Source: Flavobacterium macrobrachii
GTDB lineage: Bacteria; Bacteroidota; Bacteroidia; Flavobacteriales; Flavobacteriaceae
Assembly (NCBI RefSeq): GCF_014486675.1
Contig: NZ_JACTAC010000001.1
Span: forward strand, 1 to 64,000
DNA: 64,000 bases
Reading direction: 5' to 3'
The position numbers and the translations under genes were made by a program. This document shows, in pieces, positions 52,062-60,735 of the stretch. Numbering within the stretch: position 1 is the first letter of the stretch; each line of letters starts with the position of its first letter. The notes under the pieces are model-generated. The model made no database searches. It had not been told where the DNA came from and saw nothing but the letters and a program-made list of their open reading frames with translations.

Positions 52062-53435
52062 TTAATTTCCTAATAATCTATCCGGATTGTAACCAACATA
52101 AGGCATTTCGGTTTCTTTGAAAATTACGCCAAACTCTTCAAGTTCTTTGATGATAGGCAAATAAACTTCTTTGTTGATAGGCAATTGAACTCCTGGAGTT
52201 TTAATTTTTCCGTTCAAGATTTGGATGGTTGCCATGGCTACAGGCAAACCTACTGTTTTTGCCATGGCAGTATAAGTTTGGTCATCGCCAATGCAAACCA
52301 TTTTAGAATCGATTTGTTTTTTCTCACCATTGATTTCATAGCCAAACTTGTGATACATAACAATCATGTCTTTGTCTTCGGGTTGTAAACTCCAACTTTG
52401 TGAAAGAATGTGTTCAAGGATTTGTGCCGGAGTTGCATTTTTTAGTCCAACAATTTTAGTTGGGTTGAATAAATCGAGTTCTAATAATTTATCCCACATG
52501 ATGTCGTCTTGCTCAATGCCAAGTTGCAAACGGGTTTTTATTTCGGTTGAATCGGTTGGCGAATAAGGCAAAAAGGAGTTGATGAAATCGCGGTAACTCA
52601 TGGTTTCGGAGTTTTCCATTGGATATGTATCATCGGTCATTCCGAGTTGTACAAACATGTTCCAAGCTTTGGAATACCCAACACGGCGAATGGTTCCGCG
52701 GTATAAAGTTAGGATGTCGTCAAGTCCGTAAACACTTCGGTATTTTAGTGAATCGCGATTGGCATAACCTTCAAATTTTCCATAACCTTCTATTTCGAGA
52801 AATTCGGTTCTTCGGAATAATTTGTGATACGGAATGTATTTGTATTTTCCTTCCTGAATGAACTTGGCTGCGCCACCTTGACCGGCTAAAACTACGTTTC
52901 TTGGCGCCCAAGTGAATTTGTAATTCCAAAGGTTAGTATCGCTTTCTGGAGCAACTAATCCGCCACAAAACGATTCGAATAAAATCATTTTTCCGCCTTT
53001 GGAACGAATTTCGTCAATAACTTTCATTGCACTCATGTGGTCAATTCCAGGATCAAGACCAATTTCGTTCATAAAAACCAAACTGTTTGCTTTTACTTCT
53101 TCGTCTAAAGCTTGCATCGCATCAGAAATATAAGAAGCGGTAACCATGTTTTTCTTGAACTTCACGCAATCTTTTGCCACATCAATGTGCATGTGTGCCG
53201 GAAGCATCGAAATGACGATGTCTGCCTTTTGAATTTCCGATTGGCGTTGTTCTACGTTATTTATGTCTAAGGCAATTGGTTTTGCGTTTGGATGATTGTT
53301 GGTTTTGCGTTGTGCTAATTCCAAAGACAAATCACCAATGGTTATGTGTAGATTTTCCTGAGTAGATTTTTCAAGAAGGTATTTTATAAGCGATGATGCA
53401 GAACGACCTGCACCGATAATCAATATGTTTCTCAT
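52062..53435 (-). CDS. Saccharopine dehydrogenase-family protein
   Basis: 457 residues from the ATG at 53435; the upstream 18 codons of the open frame are rejected because MRNILIIGAGRSASSLI is a natural Rossmann start (GxGxxxS). NADP-binding domain residues 1-130 (ADIVISMLPAHMHIDVAKDC), then a saccharopine dehydrogenase C-terminal catalytic domain (FMNEIGLDPGIDHMSAMKVI, LFESFCGGLVAPESDTN, YANRDSLKYRSVYGLDDILT). Family members interconvert saccharopine and aminoadipate semialdehyde with glutamate in lysine catabolism. An Lrp gene next door fits amino-acid control. Close relatives act in polyamine synthesis, so lysine specificity is not proven. Confidence 0.87.
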   Translation of the reverse strand: MRNILIIGAGRSASSLIKYLLEKSTQENLHITIGDLSLELAQRKTNNHPNAKPIALDINNVEQRQSEIQKADIVISMLPAHMHIDVAKDCVKFKKNMVTASYISDAMQALDEEVKANSLVFMNEIGLDPGIDHMSAMKVIDEIRSKGGKMILFESFCGGLVAPESDTNLWNYKFTWAPRNVVLAGQGGAAKFIQEGKYKYIPYHKLFRRTEFLEIEGYGKFEGYANRDSLKYRSVYGLDDILTLYRGTIRRVGYSKAWNMFVQLGMTDDTYPMENSETMSYRDFINSFLPYSPTDSTEIKTRLQLGIEQDDIMWDKLLELDLFNPTKIVGLKNATPAQILEHILSQSWSLQPEDKDMIVMYHKFGYEINGEKKQIDSKMVCIGDDQTYTAMAKTVGLPVAMATIQILNGKIKTPGVQLPINKEVYLPIIKELEEFGVIFKETEMPYVGYNPDRLLGN

Positions 53436-53480
53436 TCGTTTGTTTGTTGTTGTGGCAAATGTATGAATTTGCACAAATAA

Positions 53481-53507
53481 AAAACCCATTCAGTACGAAT
53501 GGGTTTT
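53481..53507 (-). terminator. Terminator after the small membrane protein gene
   Basis: Arms AAAACCCATTC (53481-53491) and GAATGGGTTTT (53497-53507). On the minus strand, T residues follow. It lies just after the stop at 53512. Confidence 0.8.
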
Positions 53508-53511
53508 GAAA

Positions 53512-53847
53512 TTATTCTAAATCGCTTTCTAATTGTTCCAATTCTTCAAGCTCTTTTTTAGCTTCTTGTTTGGTTTCAATTTTTTGTTGTTCAAAGGTTT
53601 GGTCAACTTCAACTTCATCTTTTACCAAAATTGTTTTACCTAAAACAAAAGCCGAACACAAAGCTGCAACTGTCAAAAGAATTTTTGGAAACTTTTTTTG
53701 ATTTTCATTTGATTTTTGCATTAATAATAAACCAAATACTATGGCTAATCCAATGGGTAAAAATGCCAATGTGTCAAATGGTAAAACGCTCAAAGCAATG
53801 GCAAATAGCGTAAAGAAAATGGCTAGTCCAATTAATAATTTTCTCAT
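53512..53847 (-). CDS. Small inner-membrane protein with acidic coiled tail
   Basis: 111 residues. Three hydrophobic segments (LLIGLAIFFTLFAIALSVLP, FLPIGLAIVFGLLLM and ILLTVAALCSAFVLGKTILV), then a highly charged helical tail (FEQQKIETKQEAKKELEELE). Family not recognised. It lies 2 nt downstream of the DUF3108 gene and is probably cotranscribed with it. Confidence 0.7.
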   Translation of the reverse strand: MRKLLIGLAIFFTLFAIALSVLPFDTLAFLPIGLAIVFGLLLMQKSNENQKKFPKILLTVAALCSAFVLGKTILVKDEVEVDQTFEQQKIETKQEAKKELEELEQLESDLE

Positions 53848-53849
53848 AA

Positions 53850-54611
53850 TTATATTCCTGTCGCTGAAGTTAATGCTAATTGTCCGGTTCCAACTGGAAT
53901 GCTAAATTTCATTAATGCTGGAACTTTTTTTGCATCGGCAGTCAGCCAAATTAGGTTTTTGTCTTTGCCTTTTAAAGCATCTGTTTTTGCTCCGATAGAA
54001 ATTTTATAACATTCTTTGTTGCCAAGATTTCCAGCTTTCACCGTTTCTTTTCCCATATATTTTAAAGTAACTGGAATTTCTTTTTCGTCAAAAACGATAG
54101 TGTAAGATTTGGTTTGTCCAACTTGCATTTTTGAGAAATCAACTAAACGCAATTGGTACAAAATGGAAACCGCATCAATACTTGTTGGTTTTATATTGAA
54201 TGTTTTGGTTGACTCTGGATATTTTCTTTTTTTAACCGTACTGGTTACTTTGTTGTTTTTGAAAATATATTTTTCCTTTTTGGTATAACCACCTTCATCG
54301 ATGCTTCGTTTGTAAAGCGATGGTTTTAAGGTTGTAGGATGAACATATGATTCATAAATGTCTCTGATTTTAAAAAACGAATCCCATTTGCTGAAAGTTG
54401 AAAGTTCACAGCTTAAGTGTAGATAATTATTTTTTGCGGTTGCAACATTTTCGGTTATCATAGTTACTTGAGCCAATTGCGTCATTAATCCGCTCATATT
54501 GTACGAACCAGCAAAAACTAATTTTTCACCAGCTTTTATATTAACGCTTTTTTCTGCTGAAAATGAACACAATAAAAGTAGCGAACAGATGATAAAAAAT
54601 ATTTTTTTCAT
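53850..54611 (-). CDS. DUF3108 periplasmic protein
   Basis: 253 residues. Signal peptide residues 1-19 (IICSLLLLCSFSAEK). The mature part follows the DUF3108 pattern: IKAGEKLVFAGSYNMSGLMT, ATAKNNYLHLSCELSTFSKW, FKIRDIYESYVHPTTLKPSL, then TSIDAVSILYQLRLVDFSKM and a final barrel-like half with NLIWLTADAKKVPALMKFSI. Likely a beta-rich periplasmic or outer-membrane-facing protein of unknown function. It starts the two-gene minus-strand unit with the small membrane protein and is divergent from the DUF423 gene. Confidence 0.83.
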   Translation of the reverse strand: MKKIFFIICSLLLLCSFSAEKSVNIKAGEKLVFAGSYNMSGLMTQLAQVTMITENVATAKNNYLHLSCELSTFSKWDSFFKIRDIYESYVHPTTLKPSLYKRSIDEGGYTKKEKYIFKNNKVTSTVKKRKYPESTKTFNIKPTSIDAVSILYQLRLVDFSKMQVGQTKSYTIVFDEKEIPVTLKYMGKETVKAGNLGNKECYKISIGAKTDALKGKDKNLIWLTADAKKVPALMKFSIPVGTGQLALTSATGI

Positions 54612-54629
54612 AAAAATTTAATTGAGGTG

Positions 54630-54663
54630 CAAATATAAAATTTAGAAAATGTTAAAGTTCAAA
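54630..54663 (-). promoter_or_regulatory. Promoter of the DUF3108 gene
   Basis: Minus-strand TATATTTG (54630-54637) with TTTG at 54660-54663, spacing 22 nt. Confidence 0.65.
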
Positions 54664-54676
54664 AATTAAGCCAAAA

Positions 54677-54710
54677 TTTGTGTTTTCTCGCTTTATAACG
54701 AATAAATTTG
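54677..54710 (+). promoter_or_regulatory. Promoter of the DUF423 gene
   Basis: TTTG (54677-54680), 22 nt, TAAATTTG (54703-54710). Both elements sit in a 30-bp-spaced direct repeat of AAATTTGTGTTTT. Confidence 0.6.
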
Positions 54711-54726
54711 TGTTTTATTTTATACT

Positions 54727-55116
54727 ATGGAAAGAAAAATTATTGCCACAGCTGCTTTTTTGGGATTAACTGCAATTATTTTAGGTGCATTTGGTGCACA
54801 TGCTTTAAAGAATTATTTGTCGCCCGAACAGTTAATAAGTTTTGAAACTGGAGTAAAATATCAAATATATCACGCATTGTTTTTACTTTTCTTAGGATTA
54901 AGTGGCGTTTTGTTGATGGATAAAACCAAAAAGCTCCTGTATTGGTTAGTCGTTTTAGGAGTAATTTTATTCTCAGGTTCGATATATTTATTGACAACAA
55001 AGAATGTTACAGGAATAGATTTCAAATTTTTAGGACCAATAACACCAATCGGTGGAATGCTATTAATCACGGCTTGGATTGTTTTGTTTGTTAAAGTTTT
55101 AAACAAAAAATCATAA
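54727..55116 (+). CDS. DUF423 membrane protein
   Basis: 129 residues with four membrane helices. DUF423 landmarks: LGLTAIILGAFGAHALKNYL near the start, FETGVKYQIYHALFLLFLGL in helix 2, VILFSGSIYLLT in helix 3 and GPITPIGGMLLITAWIVLF at the end. Inner membrane; function unknown (YwdK/YgdD family). Transcribed alone between divergent DUF3108 and downstream pckA. Confidence 0.9.
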   Translation: MERKIIATAAFLGLTAIILGAFGAHALKNYLSPEQLISFETGVKYQIYHALFLLFLGLSGVLLMDKTKKLLYWLVVLGVILFSGSIYLLTTKNVTGIDFKFLGPITPIGGMLLITAWIVLFVKVLNKKS

Positions 55117-55129
55117 ATTTTTGCAGAAC

Positions 55130-55141
55130 TACAACGTTGTA
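55130..55141. promoter_or_regulatory. 12-bp palindrome before the pckA promoter
   Basis: TACAACGTTGTA is a perfect palindrome ending 12 nt before the -7 box TACCTTTG (55154-55161), so it covers the -33 region. A candidate operator for control of gluconeogenesis; the regulator is unknown. Confidence 0.5.
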
Positions 55142-55153
55142 ATTAAATATTTT

Positions 55154-55161
55154 TACCTTTG
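55154..55161 (+). promoter_or_regulatory. -7 box (TACCTTTG) of pckA
   Basis: TACCTTTG is 35 nt before the pckA ATG. No good -33 match; the palindrome at 55130-55141 occupies that position. Confidence 0.6.
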
Positions 55162-55196
55162 CAGTCAATTTAACAATTGCAACACAATACAATTTT

Positions 55197-56822
55197 ATGG
55201 AGAATACTGTTCAGTTTACGAAATCGATTTCGTTAGAAAAATACGGAATCAATAATGTTCAAGAAATTATATACAATCCATCGTTTGAATTTTTATATAA
55301 CGAAGAGTTAAGTCCAAGTCTAGAAGGTTACGAAAAAGGACAACTATCAGAACTTGGAGCTGTAAACGTAATGACTGGAGAATTTACTGGTCGTTCGCCA
55401 AAAGACAAATACATCGTTAAAGATAGCGTTACAGAAAACACAATTTGGTGGAATTCTGAAAAGGCAGTAAACGACAACAAACCGATTTCTCAAACCACTT
55501 GGAATGCACTGAAAGAAACAACGGTTAATCAACTTTCTGGAAAAAGACTATTTGTTGTTGATGCTTTTTGTGGTGCAAACGAAAATACTCGGTTGAAAGT
55601 ACGTTTTATAATGGAAGTAGCGTGGCAAGCTCATTTCGTAAAAAATATGTTCATTCGTCCAACTGATGCTCAACTTGAAAATTTTGGCGAACCAGACTTT
55701 ATTGTAATGAACGGTTCAAAAACAAGTTTCAAAGATTTTGCTGCTCACGGATTAAATTCTGAAGTGTATATCGCTTTCAATTTAACGGAGAAAATTCAAA
55801 TTATTGGCGGAACTTGGTATGGTGGCGAAATGAAAAAAGGAATGTTTGCGATGATGAATTATTACTTGCCGTTGCAAGGAATTGCATCAATGCACTGTTC
55901 CGCAAACAAAGGAAAAGACGGCGATGTTGCGGTTTTCTTTGGATTGTCTGGAACAGGAAAAACAACACTTTCTACCGATCCAAAGCGCGAATTAATTGGT
56001 GATGACGAACACGGTTGGGACAACGATGGTGTTTTCAATTTTGAAGGCGGATGTTATGCAAAAACCATTGATTTAAGTGCAGAAAACGAACCCGATATTT
56101 TTGGTGCCATCAAAAAAGACGCATTATTAGAAAATGTAACCGTTGATGCCAACGGAAAAATAGATTTCAAAGACGGTTCGGTTACTCAAAACACAAGAGT
56201 TTCATACCCAATAAATCACATTCAAAATATTGTAAAACCCGTTTCTAAAGCTGGTCATGCAACAAAAGTTATCTTTTTAACAGCCGATGCATTTGGAGTA
56301 ATGCCACCAGTTTCTAAACTTACACCAGAACAAACAAAATACTATTTCCTTTCAGGTTTTACAGCAAAATTAGCTGGAACAGAACGTGGAGTTACACAAC
56401 CTGAACCAACATTTTCAGCATGTTTTGGAAAGGCATTTTTAACATTACATCCAACAAAATATGGTGAAGAGTTGGTTAAAAAAATGGAGCAACACAACGC
56501 AACTGCTTACATGGTAAACACAGGTTGGAACGGAACAGGAAAACGCATTTCGATAAAAGACACACGAGCAATTATCGATGCCATTCTTGACGGTTCGATA
56601 GAAAAAGCTGAAACGAAAGTTATTCCGGTTTTCAATTTTGAAGTTCCAATAGCTTTGCACGATGTAAATGCTACAATTTTAGATCCAAGAAATACCTATG
56701 CCGATGCTTCCGAATGGACAACAAAAGCACAAGATTTAGCAGGAAGATTTATTAAAAATTTTGTGCAATATACCGATAATTCCGAAGGGCAGAATTTAGT
56801 AAAAGCTGGTCCGCAATTATAA
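55197..56822 (+). CDS. pckA: Phosphoenolpyruvate carboxykinase (ATP)
   Basis: 541 residues, full length. The P-loop-like kinase-1a motif [11 protein letters not shown] is near residue 247 and the metal/kinase-2 motif [20 protein letters not shown] near residue 266; [15 protein letters not shown] is the N-terminal substrate segment. Converts oxaloacetate plus ATP to PEP, the entry to gluconeogenesis, in the cytoplasm. A palindrome covers its promoter. A terminator and hairpin element copy 3 follow. Confidence 0.97.
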   Translation: MENTVQFTKSISLEKYGINNVQEIIYNPSFEFLYNEELSPSLEGYEKGQLSELGAVNVMTGEFTGRSPKDKYIVKDSVTENTIWWNSEKAVNDNKPISQTTWNALKETTVNQLSGKRLFVVDAFCGANENTRLKVRFIMEVAWQAHFVKNMFIRPTDAQLENFGEPDFIVMNGSKTSFKDFAAHGLNSEVYIAFNLTEKIQIIGGTWYGGEMKKGMFAMMNYYLPLQGIASMHCSANKGKDGDVAVFFGLSGTGKTTLSTDPKRELIGDDEHGWDNDGVFNFEGGCYAKTIDLSAENEPDIFGAIKKDALLENVTVDANGKIDFKDGSVTQNTRVSYPINHIQNIVKPVSKAGHATKVIFLTADAFGVMPPVSKLTPEQTKYYFLSGFTAKLAGTERGVTQPEPTFSACFGKAFLTLHPTKYGEELVKKMEQHNATAYMVNTGWNGTGKRISIKDTRAIIDAILDGSIEKAETKVIPVFNFEVPIALHDVNATILDPRNTYADASEWTTKAQDLAGRFIKNFVQYTDNSEGQNLVKAGPQL

Positions 56823-56855
56823 AACAACAAACAAACTAAACCAAACTTAGAAAAG

Positions 56856-56892
56856 CTCAATCTCGTTGTAAAAAACAAGATTGGGTTTTTTT
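56856..56892 (+). terminator. Terminator after pckA
   Basis: Imperfect stem between CTCAATCTCGTTGT (from 56856) and ACAAGATTGGG (to 56885), followed by a T run. Confidence 0.75.
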
Positions 56893-56894
56893 AT

Positions 56895-57016
56895 TAGAAG
56901 CGAAACGATTGGGAATTTTTACTTTCCGTTTTCCTGCTTTGCGTTTCAATCTTTTTAAATTGCCGGGTTTAAACCCGTGGCAATTTAAAAAGGATTTTCA
57001 CTTCAATCAGGGCTAA
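56895..57016 (-). repeat. Hairpin element, copy 3
   Basis: Minus strand: TTAGCCCTGATTGAAGTGAA, AATCC, a long stem TTTTTAAATTGCC..GGCAATTTAAAAA around GGGTTTAAACCC, then GATTGAAACGCAAAGCAGGA and TTCCCAATCGTTTCGCTTCTAA. Its hairpin resembles that of copy 4. It fills most of the 294-nt gap between pckA and hemD, which otherwise contains only the two terminators. Confidence 0.85.
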
Positions 57017-57063
57017 TTAGTCATTGTCTTTTGTAAAACAAACACTTCAAATAATACTAAATA

Positions 57064-57095
57064 AAAAATTCCAAACTCATTAGAATTTGGAATTT
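57064..57095 (-). terminator. Terminator after hemD
   Basis: Arms AAATTCCAAA (57066-57075) and TTTGGAATTT (57086-57095), 10-bp stem, T run on the minus strand. Confidence 0.8.
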
Positions 57096-57116
57096 CAGTG
57101 TTTGGATTTTTTAAAT

Positions 57117-57875
57117 CTATTTTCCTTTATTAGCTTCGGCAACATATTTTTCCAAAGCCATCGTCATCGAAGGTGTTTCTGGAGTTGGAGCAAGAATATC
57201 TATTCGTAAACCATGTTCCAATGCTTCTTTTTGAGTAGTACTTCCAAAAACAGCAATTCGAGTATTGTTCTGTTTAAAATCAGGGAAGTTTTTAAACAAC
57301 GACTTAATTCCTGTTGGGCTAAAAAACGCCAAAATATCATAATAAACATCAGCCAAATCAGATAAATCACTCATTACCGTTTTATAAAAAGTGGCTGGTG
57401 TCCAATTTAATTTTAGTGCATTTAACGTTTGTGGAATATCAAAATTCAATTGATCAGAAGCAGGCAATAAAAACTTCTCGTCTTTGTATTTTTTAAATAA
57501 CGTAGTCATATCAGCAAAATCTTTTTGACCAACATATATTTTACGTTTTCTATAGACAACATACTTTTGCAAGTAAAAAGCAATAGCTTCAGATTGGCAA
57601 AAATATTTTAAATCTTCAGGAACTTTATAACGCATTTCTTCAGCTACTCTAAAAAAATGATCAACAGAGTTTCGGCTGGTTAAAATAATCGCACTAAAAT
57701 TGTTGAGGTCTATTTTTTGAGCCCTAATGTCTTTCGCACTTACTCCTTCTACATGAATAAACGAGCGGAAATCAACCTTTACCTTATGTTTTTGTTGTAA
57801 TTCAAAATAAGGTGAATTTTCTACTTTTGGTTCTGGCTGAGACACCAAAATTGTTTTCACTTTTAAATTTGACAT
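57117..57875 (-). CDS. hemD: Uroporphyrinogen-III synthase
   Basis: 252 residues with the two-domain, weakly conserved HemD pattern: TILVSQPEPKVENSPYFELQ at the start, AIILTSRNSVDHFFRVAEEM (the T/S-S-x-N-x-V element), and the second half YYDILAFFSPTGIKSLFKNF then IAVFGSTTQKEALEHGLRID ending in TPETPSMTMAL. Cyclises hydroxymethylbilane with ring-D inversion in haem and sirohaem synthesis. It lies 9 nt after the DUF4271 gene, so they form one operon. Confidence 0.9.
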   Translation of the reverse strand: MSNLKVKTILVSQPEPKVENSPYFELQQKHKVKVDFRSFIHVEGVSAKDIRAQKIDLNNFSAIILTSRNSVDHFFRVAEEMRYKVPEDLKYFCQSEAIAFYLQKYVVYRKRKIYVGQKDFADMTTLFKKYKDEKFLLPASDQLNFDIPQTLNALKLNWTPATFYKTVMSDLSDLADVYYDILAFFSPTGIKSLFKNFPDFKQNNTRIAVFGSTTQKEALEHGLRIDILAPTPETPSMTMALEKYVAEANKGK

Positions 57876-57884
57876 TGTTTTGAG

Positions 57885-58547
57885 CTAAATTTTTGTAATC
57901 AAATAATATATGAAATAATACGGTGCTATTTCAAGTGCGCAAAGATACAAAATAAAATAAAACAAGTTACCGATTACTAAATTTTGATAAATTCTCAAAG
58001 AAACTAAATAAGTAAGTAGGTTTATTATTAAAATCGCACCAATAACACAATAAATCAATAAATATGATGAATTATTGTAAAAAAGATAAATATTTACAGG
58101 AAGCAATACTATTGCTATAAATGTTCGATAACTAACTTTTTGCAAATTAAACTGCTCTATAAACTCTTCAATGTTAAAAGTAGTGGCAATAATTTTTTCG
58201 ATTAAAAACTTAGAAAGTACAAAAACACCAAAGAAAACAAATATGCGTATAAAATTTATCCAATCATATTTAGAACTAATCCCAAAATAATCGAGCGCAA
58301 TTTGAATAAAAAATGAAAACGAAATAGCTTGTACAATAAATAAAAGCACTGTAAAACCACTCATTAAATTAGAACTGTCTTTGTAAACTTTAATGTATTT
58401 GTCCGTAACCAAAATTCGCATGAAATCATTAAAACGAGTTTCAAAAGCCGTTTTAGTGATAGCAATTAAAGCAAAGGAAAGTATAAACAAACACGTTGCC
58501 CAATCTTTGGGTTCAATAACTCTTGGGTTTAAAATGGTTTCTATCAT
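57885..58547 (-). CDS. DUF4271 membrane protein
   Basis: 220 residues, about six membrane helices (LFILSFALIAITKTAF; VLLFIVQAISFSFFIQIAL; IRIFVFFGVFVLSKFLI; FIAIVLLPVNIYLF; LLIYCVIGAILIINLLTYLV; NLFYFILYLCALEIAPYYFI). Matches DUF4271, commonly paired with hemD in Bacteroidota. Function unknown. The -7 box at 58553-58560 ends only 5 nt before the ATG, so the mRNA may be leaderless. Confidence 0.82.
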   Translation of the reverse strand: MIETILNPRVIEPKDWATCLFILSFALIAITKTAFETRFNDFMRILVTDKYIKVYKDSSNLMSGFTVLLFIVQAISFSFFIQIALDYFGISSKYDWINFIRIFVFFGVFVLSKFLIEKIIATTFNIEEFIEQFNLQKVSYRTFIAIVLLPVNIYLFYNNSSYLLIYCVIGAILIINLLTYLVSLRIYQNLVIGNLFYFILYLCALEIAPYYFIYYLITKI

Positions 58548-58552
58548 CGCTA

Positions 58553-58560
58553 CAAAATTA
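58553..58560 (-). promoter_or_regulatory. -7 box (TAATTTTG) of DUF4271-hemD
   Basis: Minus-strand TAATTTTG with only 5 nt to the ATG at 58547. Transcription would begin at or next to the start codon. Confidence 0.5.
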
Positions 58561-58620
58561 CGATTTTTTTATTTTCTAAATTATTATAAAATTATTAAGA
58601 AACTACACTGATAAAAACAG

Positions 58621-58628
58621 TATTTTTG
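58621..58628 (+). promoter_or_regulatory. -7 box (TATTTTTG) of the mannosyltransferase-like gene
   Basis: TATTTTTG is 21 nt before the ATG at 58650. An ATG at 58639 opens only a 3-codon frame and stops, so it is not the start. No convincing -33. Confidence 0.55.
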
Positions 58629-58649
58629 CCCTGAAAAATGTCCTTATAA

Positions 58650-59372
58650 ATGAGTTCAGGTATAGTAATTATTCCAACCTATAACGAAATTGAAAACATC
58701 GAAAGCATTGTTCGTGCTGTGTTTTCGCTTGAAAAAATATTTCATATTCTTATTGTTGACGATAATTCTCCCGATGGAACCGCGCAAAAAGTAACTGAAC
58801 TTCAAAAAGAATTTTCCGAAAAATTATTTCTAGAAGTAAGAAAAAAGAAGTCTGGATTAGGAACAGCTTATGTGCATGGTTTCAAATGGGCTTTGGATAA
58901 AAATTACGAATTCATCTTTGAAATGGATGCCGATTTTTCTCACAATCCAAATGATTTAGAACGACTTCATGAAGCTTGTGTAAACGGTGCCGATTTAGCA
59001 GTTGGTTCTCGATATGTAACTGGTGTAAATGTGGTAAACTGGCCATTGAGCAGAGTTTTGTTGTCCTATTTTGCTTCGGTTTATGTTCGAATGATAACCG
59101 GAATGAAAATAATGGATGCAACTGCTGGTTTTATTTGTTACAAAAAACACGTGTTAGAAACCATCAATTTAGATAAAATAAAATTCATTGGTTACGCGTT
59201 TCAAATTGAAATGAAATACCGAGCTTTTGCCAAAAAGTTCAACATTCAAGAAGTTCCAGTCATTTTCACCGACAGAACTAAAGGACAATCCAAAATGAGT
59301 GGTGCAATTATTAAAGAAGCCGTTTTTGGCGTTTTGTCATTGCGAATAAAAAAGTTTATTAACCGATTATAA
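58650..59372 (+). CDS. Polyprenol-phosphate mannose synthase-like glycosyltransferase (GT2)
   Basis: 240 residues. GT2 fold: VIIPTYNEIENIESIV (residues 5-20), LIVDDNSPDGTAQKV, the DxD-type EMDADFSHNPNDLERLHEAC near residue 90, and QIEMKYRAFAKKF. Matches DPM1-type enzymes that load mannose (or another hexose) from a nucleotide sugar onto a polyprenyl phosphate. It lacks C-terminal membrane helices, so it works at the inner face of the membrane. 6 nt before the dihydroorotase gene, forming an operon with it and the DUF4296 gene. Confidence 0.85.
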   Translation: MSSGIVIIPTYNEIENIESIVRAVFSLEKIFHILIVDDNSPDGTAQKVTELQKEFSEKLFLEVRKKKSGLGTAYVHGFKWALDKNYEFIFEMDADFSHNPNDLERLHEACVNGADLAVGSRYVTGVNVVNWPLSRVLLSYFASVYVRMITGMKIMDATAGFICYKKHVLETINLDKIKFIGYAFQIEMKYRAFAKKFNIQEVPVIFTDRTKGQSKMSGAIIKEAVFGVLSLRIKKFINRL

Positions 59373-59378
59373 AATAAA

Positions 59379-60725
59379 ATGAATACTGTTTTAATTAAAA
59401 ATGCCAAGATTGTAAACGAAGGTAAGATTGTAGAAGGCGACGTTTTGATTGAAGATGAATTCATAGTCGAAATTGCCGAAAGTATTAGTCCAAAATCACC
59501 TAATTGTAAAATTATTGATGCCGAAGGAAATTATTTAATTCCGGGTGCAATCGATGATCAAGTACATTTTCGTGAACCAGGTTTAACTCATAAAGGAACA
59601 ATTGAAACCGAAAGTCGTGCTGCTGTTGCTGGCGGAATAACATCTTTTATCGAGCAGCCAAACACCGTTCCAAATGCAGTAACGCAAGAAATTTTGGAAG
59701 AAAAATATCAAATTGCTGCCCGAACTTCCTATGCGAATTATTCGTTTATGATGGGTGGAACTAATGATAATTTAGAAGAAATTCTTAAAACAAATCCCAA
59801 AAATGTAGCCGGTTTAAAACTATTTTTAGGATCTTCTACAGGTGACATGCTTGTAGATAGTTCTGCTGCGTTAGAAAAAATATTTTCCAGCACTAAACTT
59901 CTAATTGCTGTTCATAGCGAAGACGAGACCACGGTAAAAGAAAATTTAGAAAAATATAAATTACAGTTTGGTGACGATATTCCGGTACAATATCATCCCG
60001 AAATTAGAAGTGTAGAAGCATGCTATAAATCAACGGTAAAAGTTATCGAATTGGCTAAACGAACTGGAGCAAGACTGCATGTTTTTCATATTTCAACAGC
60101 CAAAGAATTGGATTTATTTACCAATAAAATTCCGCTGGAAGAAAAACAAATCACGGCTGAGGTTTGCATTCATCATCTTTGGTTTTCAGACGAAGATTAT
60201 GCCACAAAAGGAAATCTTATCAAATGGAATCCTGCCGTAAAATCAGCTGATGATAGAAAAGCTCTTTGGGCAGCATTGCTAGATGATAGAATAGATGTTG
60301 TTGCCACTGACCATGCGCCACATACTTTGGAGGAAAAAAAGCAAGTGTATACAAAAGCGCCTTCTGGTGGACCATTAGTGCAACATGCTGTAGTTGCCAT
60401 GTTTGAAGCACATCATCAAGGTAAAATTTCTGTTGAAAAAATAGTAGAAAAAATGTGTCACAATCCAGCAAAAATATTTAAAATTGAGAAGCGCGGGTTT
60501 ATCAAGGAAGGTTTCTATGCCGATTTAGTTATTGTAAATGCAGGTTTGCCTTGGAATGTCAAGAAGGAAAATATTATAGCAAAATGTGGTTGGTCGCCAT
60601 TTGAAGGATATAATTTTAAATCCAGAATATCACATACTTTTGTAAACGGAGAATTGGTTTACCAAAATTTTAAAGTAAAAGATAAAAAAGTTGGAAAGCG
60701 ATTGCTTTTTGAAACAGAGTTGTAA
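59379..60725 (+). CDS. pyrC: Dihydroorotase
   Basis: 448 residues, amidohydrolase fold (class I type). Metal and substrate residues: IDDQVHFREPGLTHKGTI near residue 58 (the first His of the usual HxH is Gln), the carboxylated Lys in GLKLFLGSST, His in LIAVHSEDET, HVFHIST, and the catalytic Asp in VATDHAPHTLEEK near residue 308. It closes carbamoyl-aspartate to dihydroorotate in pyrimidine synthesis. As all other ligands are present, I take it as active. 6 nt after the glycosyltransferase gene. Confidence 0.9.
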   Translation: MNTVLIKNAKIVNEGKIVEGDVLIEDEFIVEIAESISPKSPNCKIIDAEGNYLIPGAIDDQVHFREPGLTHKGTIETESRAAVAGGITSFIEQPNTVPNAVTQEILEEKYQIAARTSYANYSFMMGGTNDNLEEILKTNPKNVAGLKLFLGSSTGDMLVDSSAALEKIFSSTKLLIAVHSEDETTVKENLEKYKLQFGDDIPVQYHPEIRSVEACYKSTVKVIELAKRTGARLHVFHISTAKELDLFTNKIPLEEKQITAEVCIHHLWFSDEDYATKGNLIKWNPAVKSADDRKALWAALLDDRIDVVATDHAPHTLEEKKQVYTKAPSGGPLVQHAVVAMFEAHHQGKISVEKIVEKMCHNPAKIFKIEKRGFIKEGFYADLVIVNAGLPWNVKKENIIAKCGWSPFEGYNFKSRISHTFVNGELVYQNFKVKDKKVGKRLLFETEL

Positions 60726-60735
60726 TTTTACAAAT

